Source: JANRLJ01 sp034437895
GTDB taxonomy: Bacteria > Chloroflexota > Anaerolineae > Aggregatilineales > Phototrophicaceae
NCBI GenBank assembly: GCA_034437895.1
Contig: DAOTTO010000520.1
Coordinates: 1 to 22,353, forward strand
DNA length: 22,353 nt
Direction of reading: 5' to 3'
Of this stretch, positions 14,816-20,918 are shown in pieces. The translations under genes and the position numbers were made by a program. The notes below the pieces were generated by a model. The model was given only the letters and a program-made list of their open reading frames with translations, was not told the DNA's origin and made no database searches. Position 1 is the stretch's first letter. Each line of letters opens with the position of its first letter.

Positions 14816-15922
14816 TCAAGGCACAATCAGGTGCAAATCGCCAAATTCATGCCAGAGATAACGCTCGTCCAGCGCCGCCTGATATGCCATTTGCAGGTGT
14901 TCGCGTCCGGCGAGGGCTTCCAGCATCGCCAGATGAGTCGCTTTAGGTTCGTGCATCCCGGTCAGCATCGCATTGACGGCATGAATGCCCCGTTCCGGCG
15001 TGATGATGACTCGCGTCCAGCCTTCGCCGGGATGGGTGATTTTATCGGTGTCGGTGACGGTTTCCAGCGCCCGGACTACCGTTGTACCAATGGCGATAAT
15101 GCGCTTGCCGGACAATCGCGCCGCGTTAATCGTCCGCGCCGTCTCCGCCGGAACGCGATAAAATTCCTCATAAGGCGGCTCATGATCTTCCAGACTAGCG
15201 ACTCCTGTATGCAAAATCAGCGGGACGATCTGCACCCCTTTAGCGATCAATCGCATTATCAATTCCGGCGTGAAGGCGCGTCCGGCGGAAGGCATTTCCG
15301 CGCTGCCCATCTCCGTCGCATAGACCGTTTGATAATAGCGGTTAGGCCAGCCTTCATGCACGTAGCTGTAGCGAATCGGAAAGCCATATTTGGCTAAATA
15401 CGCTTGCAAATCACCGGGTAGATCAAGCGTTGCAAGCCACAAGCGTGTATGCCCCGGCCTCGCTCGTTCATCGACATTATACGGTGTATGCAGCCGCGCC
15501 GAAGCACCACCCGCCAGCGCCAAACTCTCGCCTGATCGTGCCGTGTAAAAAGGACAGGTCGCGCCGTCTTTTGGCTCACGGACTTCGACAATCCATAAGT
15601 CCGCCGGAAGATGTGTGGAAAGATGAAGTTCGAGCGCCGTTCCATCATCATGGCAGGCATTTAAAGCGGCGTTCATTGTCCCGCTGGTATTAATGACGAC
15701 GACATCCCCCGCTGTGAGGAATTGGTCTAAGTCCCGAAACTGCGTATGCGTCACGCGATCATCCGCCCGATAAGACACCATCAAGCGCACTTCGTCCCGC
15801 GCTAATCCGCGTGCTTCTGGCGGTTCGCTGGCTTCCAGTTCGGGCGGAAGCACAAAATTCAAGACATCGAGTGTCGGTTTGCTGATGGCGCTGCGCGGGA
15901 GAATTTCTGTATTTATCAACAT
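14816..15922 (-). CDS. QueA-like protein (divergent SAM:tRNA ribosyltransferase-isomerase family)
   Basis: QueA transfers the ribosyl part of SAM to preQ1 in tRNA to make epoxyqueuosine. This 368-residue protein shows the fold: N-terminal 'VLPPELEASEPPEARGLARD', 'QFLTAGDVVVINTSGTM' and C-terminal 'GKRIIAIGTTVVRALE' with 'GVQIVPLILHTG'. It departs from true QueA at key places: 'NTSGTM' replaces the usual NDTRV-type motif, and 'HTGVASLEDHEPPYEEFY' replaces the H-x-G-x-GTF/MH-x-E region. It thus fits a divergent QueA-like paralogue group whose activity is unproven. The ATG lies nine bases after the upstream SDR stop, and its AGGAGG ribosome site overlaps that stop (TAGGAGG), so the two are translationally coupled. 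No tgt, queC/D/E/F or queG is nearby, which weakens a queuosine role. Confidence 0.8.
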   Translation of the reverse strand: MLINTEILPRSAISKPTLDVLNFVLPPELEASEPPEARGLARDEVRLMVSYRADDRVTHTQFRDLDQFLTAGDVVVINTSGTMNAALNACHDDGTALELHLSTHLPADLWIVEVREPKDGATCPFYTARSGESLALAGGASARLHTPYNVDERARPGHTRLWLATLDLPGDLQAYLAKYGFPIRYSYVHEGWPNRYYQTVYATEMGSAEMPSAGRAFTPELIMRLIAKGVQIVPLILHTGVASLEDHEPPYEEFYRVPAETARTINAARLSGKRIIAIGTTVVRALETVTDTDKITHPGEGWTRVIITPERGIHAVNAMLTGMHEPKATHLAMLEALAGREHLQMAYQAALDERYLWHEFGDLHLIVP

Positions 15923-15931
15923 AGCAGCCTC

Positions 15932-17086
15932 CTAAAGGGCGCGTCCCGCTTCAAATTCCGGCAGTGTTGGCGCAGCTTCTTCAGGAGATTCAGCCGCCGC
16001 TTGAAATAACGTGATCTGCATCCCATCCGGCGCTTGCAACCGTTGATTACGATCTCCCCAGGGCGTGAGGACAATCGAATGAACCGCCGTCCCGCCCTCG
16101 TGGATGAGCGAATCCGCTGCCGCCTTCGTATCAGGGACTTGCAACGCCAGCCGCACTTTGTCAGAAACGCGCCTGCCTGCCTCTAAATTATCGACCCACG
16201 CCGACTGTGATTCGTCCAGCAGTTCTAAGGTCGCACGTCCCGCATCAAGGACGAACCCGCGTCCGCCTTCGTTGTTCCATTCTTGAAGGACAGGCAGCCC
16301 CGCGCCATCCCGATAAAATGTGACGGCTTTGTCAAGATCATTGACCGTCAGCGCGACACGAAATTCGCGGAGTCCGGTTTCCGCATGATTCACGCCCACC
16401 GCCCGCGCCTGATAACGTCCGTTGGGATAGTCGCCTGTGAGCAGCGCCATCAAGCCGGGGACGCTTTCTTCTGGCAGCGCACGATCACTGATGTCCTCGC
16501 CGGGGAAGGCTTCCTGGTGCATTTGCGTCCGCATGTCGCCCGGATCGACCCAATAGACTTTGTAATCGGGGTTTTCAGCGGCGAAAATAGCGGAAAGATG
16601 TTCGAGCGCGGCCTTGCTGCTGCCATAACCGCCCCATCCGGGATAGGCTTCCGCGCCTGCATCGCTGCTGACGTTGATAATCCGCGCACCGGACTTAAGC
16701 GATCCGCGTACCGCCTGCAAAATCGCTAACGGCGCGATCACATTCGTGCGGTACACAGCTTCCAGCACATCCAGCGGATAATCGAGCAAATTTGGCTGCG
16801 GACTGGAGCCGAGGATGCTGGCATTATTGACCACCGCATCTAAGCCGCCCATCTGCTGCGCGGCCTCTGCCAGCGCTTGACGATGTGCCGCGTCGGTCAC
16901 ATCGCCTGCGATGGCGGTCACTTTTGTGATCTGCGCCAATTCACGCACGGCTTCACTCAGAGCATCCGCGCCCCGCGCATTGATGACCAACTGCCAGCCT
17001 GCCCGCGCCATCTCCTGCGCTAAAGCGAGGCCAAGTCCACGAGATGCGCCCGTAATCAGCGCCGTTTTTGTTGTATTTAAGGTCAT
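15932..17086 (-). CDS. Short-chain dehydrogenase fused to a VOC (glyoxalase-like) domain
   Basis: A 384-residue two-domain protein. Residues 5-230 form a classical SDR Rossmann domain: cofactor motif TGASRGLG (12-19), 'NNAS' (87-90), Ser140/141, and the catalytic Tyr154-x-x-x-Lys158 in 'YGSSK'. The Arg-rich start of the nucleotide loop ('VINARG') favours NADP(H). Residues 243-363 form a VOC/glyoxalase-like domain ('LTVNDLDKAVTFYRDGAGL' and 'QAPDGMQITLF'). One likely metal ligand, Glu288, is retained, but the usual first His position is not, so the VOC part may only bind a ligand. A Pro/Glu-rich tail follows. An AGGA ribosome site lies about ten bases before the ATG. It is the first gene of a two-gene unit with the QueA-like gene. 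Substrate is unknown. Confidence 0.85.
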   Translation of the reverse strand: MTLNTTKTALITGASRGLGLALAQEMARAGWQLVINARGADALSEAVRELAQITKVTAIAGDVTDAAHRQALAEAAQQMGGLDAVVNNASILGSSPQPNLLDYPLDVLEAVYRTNVIAPLAILQAVRGSLKSGARIINVSSDAGAEAYPGWGGYGSSKAALEHLSAIFAAENPDYKVYWVDPGDMRTQMHQEAFPGEDISDRALPEESVPGLMALLTGDYPNGRYQARAVGVNHAETGLREFRVALTVNDLDKAVTFYRDGAGLPVLQEWNNEGGRGFVLDAGRATLELLDESQSAWVDNLEAGRRVSDKVRLALQVPDTKAAADSLIHEGGTAVHSIVLTPWGDRNQRLQAPDGMQITLFQAAAESPEEAAPTLPEFEAGRAL

Positions 17087-17134
17087 AAAATGATGTCCTG
17101 TAGGGTTATTCCAATTGAATTAAGTGTAGTATAT

Positions 17135-17196
17135 AAAAAAGACAGCCCACCCGCGCCGTACCGGGGGACTGTCTTATGCCTGTACGAAAGTACAGG
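17135..17196 (-). terminator. Terminator of the degraded propeller gene, plus a tetraloop hairpin
   Basis: On the minus strand AAGACAG pairs with CTGTCTT (17175-17169 with 17145-17139), with further C/G pairing inside, and is followed by T6 (17140-17135): a good intrinsic terminator 44-84 bases after the pseudogene stop. Just before it is a perfect hairpin, CCTGTAC/GTACAGG with a four-base loop (17179-17196; GAAA on the plus strand). An A/T-rich -10-like TATACT for the SDR gene overlaps the tail, but without a clear -35. Confidence 0.75.
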
Positions 17197-17218
17197 ACAG
17201 AAGAAAAACCATAATTAT

Positions 17219-17567
17219 CCCACGCCCACCAGCGGCCTACCCGTCGCCAAGTCCATCCGCATGAATTGGCTGGCGGCGCGAGTCAAAGAAAATTGTCCCG
17301 AAGACCACGCGATTAGCCGCCTCATCGAAGATAAAAGGTGTGCGATACAGATCAAGGCTGGTGGCTTGCTCTTCCGGCGCGAGTTGATAGGAAGCGACGA
17401 TGCTTTCCAAAACGACATTGTAGACGAACAGGCTGCGGTTGGGGATGCTGGCGGAACTATCGACCCCTAAATAAGCAATCCATTTGCCGGAAGGTGAAAC
17501 GGCGATATTTTGACCATAGCCATTAAATACTTGTGCGGGGCAGCACAAATTCGCGAGGATAGATCAT
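17219..17567 (-). pseudogene. Remnant of a WD40/TolB-like beta-propeller protein
   Basis: The main open stretch reads 'VSPSGKWIAYLGVDSS', 'NRSLFVYNVVLESIVASY' and 'FIFDEAANRVVFGTIFFDSR', which are propeller-blade patterns. It cannot be one gene. The likely start at 17567 ('MIYPREFVLPRT', AAGGAG 21 bases upstream) is in a different frame and meets a stop after 14 codons. Near 17275 a second shift is needed to reach the sensible ending 'QFMRMDLATGRPLVGVG'. Only about 115 codons remain, against several hundred for such proteins, so most blades have been deleted. The terminator is still intact. Confidence 0.7.
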
Positions 17568-17613
17568 TGTTGTTTGAACGTAAAATTGCTCCTTATAAGG
17601 GGATATGCCTAGA

Positions 17614-17720
17614 GGCGACTCATGAGGTTCGGATGAGTCGCCCCGCAGTCCAAATTTCTTGCTACTGTGCAAGGTTGCAAGGGTAAACGCAAAGGGGGAG
17701 ACATGTCATCTGCGTTCACC
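17614..17720. repeat. Two long hairpins between pseudogene and mobile element
   Basis: Hairpin one is GGCGACTCAT/ATGAGTCGCC (17614-17642), a perfect ten-base stem with a nine-base loop. Hairpin two is GGTAAACGCA/TGCGTTCACC (17682-17720), nine of ten paired with a 19-base loop. Between them is the tandem word TTGCAAGG. The 17568-17799 gap has no open frame of note. Whether they are leader structures of the dead minus-strand gene or independent is open. Confidence 0.55.
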
Positions 17721-17799
17721 GCTGCTTTATTATAGACACTGCAATTGACGCAAAAGTTCCTTGTGTGCAACTTGGGTCGGATTCGTGCGTAGATTATTT

Positions 17800-17979
17800 A
17801 ACCTCAGTTTTGGATAGCGCACTTTGATTAACTTTTATGATGTCCTCATCCCCCGACCTCTTCTCCATTGTATGGAGAAGGGAGAAAAGCGGTTCACAAT
17901 GGTTCTTTAAGTCCCCTTTCTACGAAGTGGGGAGGAGATTTAGGGGTGGGGATAGAATGAAAACACTTTCCGAAACTCA
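17800..17979 (+). mobile_element. MITE-like element, family 2, copy C (right end degraded)
   Basis: It begins with the same AACCTCAGTTTTGGATAG end as copy B and follows it through the whole core. It has small losses (a G missing in the first hairpin arm), and ACTGTCCG becomes ACTTTCCG. The right end stops at CGAAACTCA (17979) without AGGTT, so no target duplication can be recognised. It is the oldest of the three copies by eye. A 66-codon frame inside it is not a gene. Confidence 0.75.
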
Positions 17980-18030
17980 TCTCCGCAGCGCTAAAAAAAT
18001 CGGGTCGTACCTGCATTTTGCATTTACCTA

Positions 18031-18059
18031 TTGACCACATCCTTTACCCCTACTATCAT
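18031..18059 (+). promoter_or_regulatory. Promoter of the glycosyltransferase gene, probably giving a leaderless mRNA
   Basis: TTGACC (18031-18036, five of six) and TATCAT (18054-18059, five of six) are exactly 17 bases apart. The ATG at 18069 begins ten bases after the -10 box, where transcription would start, and no ribosome site precedes it. Confidence 0.65.
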
Positions 18060-18068
18060 TCGCGGCCT

Positions 18069-20861
18069 ATGACACCTGATTGGCTTTCCTCCACGTTTGC
18101 CGCTTTACCCTATATTGTTTGGATGATTGGCGGTCTTGGCTTACCTTGGTCTTTGGTGATTCTGCCGCGCAAAGATTGGCGAGATCGCCCGATGGTGGCC
18201 TGCTTGATGTTCGCTTTTGGCCCCGCGCTGATGACGGTGTGGTTATTCGTCCTCGGCACGGTGGGGATGAACAGCGCTCCCGGCGGCAGCGGCGACTTAA
18301 ATCCCATGCAGACCAGTATTCCGCTGCTAATCGGTGGACAGAATACCATGACTCCTACCAATATCATGATCGGGAGCGCCATTATCGTGCTGGTCGGGGT
18401 CATGCTGGCGTGGCGGAAAAGAAAACCGCTCAATACAAATCAAAACACTTTCACCGGCTATACAATTCCCCTCGCCCTCGACGAAGTTTTGCTTATCGTC
18501 CTCATCCTCGCCGCCACTATTTTTCGCGGCTATACGACGGCCTTTGTGCCGTTTGGCTCATGGGATGAATTGTGGGTGTATGGCTATCAAGGCAAAATTT
18601 ATACTTTGCTCGGCTTTATCCCGCGTGACATCGGTTACTATCCGCAGTTTTTGCAACTGCAATATGCCTACACCCAGATCATGACGGGCGGCGTGAGCGA
18701 TCATGCGGCGCGGGCGGTTGTGCCATTCTTGCAGATGGGCAGTATTCTGGCGACTTATCTGCTCGGCTCACGCTTATTCAACCGACGCACGGGGATTTTC
18801 GCGGCGGCACTGTGGGCGCTGTATCCTGATTTCGGTTATTGGACACGCATCGGTGATCTGGAAGTCCCGCTGACGTTTGCCTTTACAGGCGCGGCGGCTT
18901 TTTTCTTAATGGCGTGGACGTATAGAGAGCGATCAGCAGTCAGCGATCAGCAGTCAGACGAAAAAGACCAAATACCTAAACGCAAAGAGGTAGAGGACGC
19001 AGAGTTACGCCAAGAAAAAGGTGCAAAAGAGCGCTTTGTGATTTTGCGCGTTCTTCGCGCTTTTGTGTCTAATGCTTTTACTGCTACACACAATCGCTAC
19101 GCCCTCATTAGTGGGCTGTTCCTCGGAATTGCACTATGGACAAAGCCAACAGCGGGCGCGTTTATATGGGGTGTGCTGCTGCTGTTTATCGTTGAGTTGA
19201 TTCGCTTAATTCCTGCTAATAGAAGAACCCTACCCCCCGAACTCAAGGAGGGGGAGAAAGGCAATGCGTTCCTCTCCCTTATCAACGGCTGGGGTGGAGG
19301 TTTGTATGCCGCCTTACCGCGTTTCCAAATCGTTTTTCTGACCGGACTCGCCTGTATTCCGCTCGGCGCGATTTGGTATGTGCGTAATCTGCTTCTCGGA
19401 CACGATGCGATTGTCTTTCCGCCGTCGATCTGGCTGACTCGTGCCATGCAAAGCGGGGTCGAATTTGGCTGGCCTTTATTGGCGCTGGGTGTGCTGATAG
19501 TCGGGCTGATTCTTAATCATAAGGGCATTTCCCAAGAAAAATTCAGGAAAAATACTTGGCGTTCTTGGCGGCTTGGTGGTTCAACAATTGTTTTTATCCT
19601 TGTTGGCCTCATCCTGACGACTGCTGCCCTCGCGCCGAGCATCCTCCATCCCCGCCAAATGCAGGCGCTAGAATATGGGCTGTTAGTCTTGGGCGCAATT
19701 CTGCTGACGGTGGGATTATGGCGTTACGCTCGTCCCCGCTTGACCGAAACCGGAAAGCGCGATCTGGCGATACTGGGTTGGGCGCAGCTTTTAGCGCTGC
19801 CGTATTTTCTGACGTGGTTTTATTCCTACAGTTATCACTATCGTTTATCGTTCCCGATTGTGCCGCTGCTGCTGCTGCCGACGGCGGTCATTTTGGCGCG
19901 TTGGCTGACGGCGGAAAGACTCGGCTCATGGCGGATGCCCAAGCGAGTCGTCTATGGCGCGGTTGTGATGTTGATCGGCCTGCCCGGACTCACAATTTAT
20001 GCCTACGATCATGCCTTGGGTTGGGGCTGGCTGGACAAAACCCACGAAGCCCCTTGGTCAGCGCTGACCGGATCAGCTTTTACGCTGCAAAGATGGTCAA
20101 TTGGACACGGCGATTACCCACCGACAGTCGTCGCTCCCGGCGATCAGCGGTTGCCATTTGTCTTTCCGACATGGGATATTCGCATCACCGATATGCCGCG
20201 CAGTTTTGCGGATTTGGAAGGCGCGACGCACTTCATCGACAGCTCAGAAGCGCGAGAAGTTTATGGCGCATCGGGCGAAGGCGCACCTTTCCAAAATCAA
20301 CTGTGGGGCGGCTTGCGGCGGGAAAATGTGGCGACACTCGTCACGCATTATTATGACAGCGCGTTTGTCTATGATACCTACGAACTCCATCTCGATCAGC
20401 GTTTTATCGAACCGCCAATTGCTGTAAGGCCGGAGGGCGATGTTCGCGCCGGAGATTTTGCGCGATATGTGGGGCATTCCGTCAGCGGCAATGAATTGAG
20501 CGTTGACGGCGACATTACATTAACGCTTATCTGGCAGGGTCTCGCCAACGCGCCGGAGGATTATGGCATTTATGTGCATTTAATTGACGCGCAAACCGGA
20601 GACTTTACGAATGTTGGCTGGGATGGCCCCGTCGCGGCCTGGGAGATCGGCTATTATTCGACGCTGTTTTGGGAAAAAGACGAATATATTATCGACCACC
20701 GCACCCTGCGCCTGCCTTCTGAAGCGAATTTATCCTCCGGCGATTATCGCATCGAAGTCGGCTTTTACAGCCTCATCAGCGGCGCACGAGTCCCCATTAC
20801 CCGCGACGGCGCACCGGATGGCGACGGAATCGCGCTGGAGACCATTTTCCATATCCGCTAA
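18069..20861 (+). CDS. GT39-like integral membrane glycosyltransferase with C-terminal beta-sandwich
   Basis: A 930-residue GT-C-type protein, related to the ArnT/protein-O-mannosyltransferase superfamily, which transfers sugars from lipid-phosphate donors on the outer face of the membrane. About a dozen or more hydrophobic spans fill the first 640 residues. The first large outer loop carries 'FGSWDELWVYGYQGKIY', whose Asp166-Glu167 fits the superfamily's catalytic acidic motif. 'SYSYHYRLSFPIVPLLLLPTAVILARWL' is typical of the last spans. The final 250 residues are soluble and end in a beta-rich domain ('GIYVHLIDAQTGD', 'YRIEVGFYS'), as in related large bacterial proteins. Two polar loops (about residues 285-341 and 382-415) appear to come from inserted repeat DNA. 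The start is the ATG at 18069; the frame reaches a TTG at 18018 that lies before the promoter. Donor and acceptor are unknown. Confidence 0.8.
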   Translation: MTPDWLSSTFAALPYIVWMIGGLGLPWSLVILPRKDWRDRPMVACLMFAFGPALMTVWLFVLGTVGMNSAPGGSGDLNPMQTSIPLLIGGQNTMTPTNIMIGSAIIVLVGVMLAWRKRKPLNTNQNTFTGYTIPLALDEVLLIVLILAATIFRGYTTAFVPFGSWDELWVYGYQGKIYTLLGFIPRDIGYYPQFLQLQYAYTQIMTGGVSDHAARAVVPFLQMGSILATYLLGSRLFNRRTGIFAAALWALYPDFGYWTRIGDLEVPLTFAFTGAAAFFLMAWTYRERSAVSDQQSDEKDQIPKRKEVEDAELRQEKGAKERFVILRVLRAFVSNAFTATHNRYALISGLFLGIALWTKPTAGAFIWGVLLLFIVELIRLIPANRRTLPPELKEGEKGNAFLSLINGWGGGLYAALPRFQIVFLTGLACIPLGAIWYVRNLLLGHDAIVFPPSIWLTRAMQSGVEFGWPLLALGVLIVGLILNHKGISQEKFRKNTWRSWRLGGSTIVFILVGLILTTAALAPSILHPRQMQALEYGLLVLGAILLTVGLWRYARPRLTETGKRDLAILGWAQLLALPYFLTWFYSYSYHYRLSFPIVPLLLLPTAVILARWLTAERLGSWRMPKRVVYGAVVMLIGLPGLTIYAYDHALGWGWLDKTHEAPWSALTGSAFTLQRWSIGHGDYPPTVVAPGDQRLPFVFPTWDIRITDMPRSFADLEGATHFIDSSEAREVYGASGEGAPFQNQLWGGLRRENVATLVTHYYDSAFVYDTYELHLDQRFIEPPIAVRPEGDVRAGDFARYVGHSVSGNELSVDGDITLTLIWQGLANAPEDYGIYVHLIDAQTGDFTNVGWDGPVAAWEIGYYSTLFWEKDEYIIDHRTLRLPSEANLSSGDYRIEVGFYSLISGARVPITRDGAPDGDGIALETIFHIR
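18929..19072 (+). repeat. Intergenic-type repeat read in frame inside the glycosyltransferase gene
   Basis: It starts with a perfect tandem duplication of GCGATCAGCAGTCA (18929-18942 and 18943-18956). An inverted-repeat-like unit follows, with 'aacgcaaagag' and 'gacgcagag' on the left and 'gattttgcgcgttcttcg' and 'cgcttttgtgt' on the right. This composition is unlike the surrounding membrane-protein code. It encodes a highly charged loop of about 50 residues between two membrane spans without breaking the frame. Confidence 0.65.
19224..19304 (+). repeat. Probable degraded copy of the MITE core inside the glycosyltransferase gene
   Basis: The segment opens with CCCTACCCCCCGAA, continues GGAGGGGGAGAAAGGCAATG, and ends CTCTCCCTT...GCTGGGGTGG. 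This follows the order of the core seen at 12011-12112: CCTCACCCCCCGG, GGAGAGGGGGAGAAA, CCCCTCTCC, GGGGTGGGG. It lies in frame in a loop between spans. Similarity is by eye only. Confidence 0.4.
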
Positions 20862-20879
20862 ATCCTCAACGGGTTTATA

Positions 20880-20909
20880 GGGTCACAGCATAGCATTATG
20901 CTGTGACCC
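20880..20909. terminator. Bidirectional hairpin between convergent genes
   Basis: GGGTCACAGCATA-gcat-TATGCTGTGACCC is a perfect 13-base stem in the 57-base gap between the glycosyltransferase stop and the stop of the minus-strand gene. T runs are short on both sides (CATTTT on the plus strand), but position and stem strength support a shared terminator. Confidence 0.75.
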
Positions 20910-20918
20910 CCGCTCATT

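Noticed and set aside
17090..17470. 126-codon plus-strand frame
   Set aside because: It is antisense to the propeller remnant and its terminator, has no ribosome site and has no recognisable protein features.
17837..18034. 65-codon plus-strand frame
   Set aside because: It is inside the family-2 element and made of its hairpin DNA; the frame is not shared by copies A and B as a gene.
18018..18068. Glycosyltransferase starting at the TTG at 18018
   Set aside because: It lies upstream of the promoter at 18031-18059, has no ribosome site, and would add a polar extension before the first membrane span.
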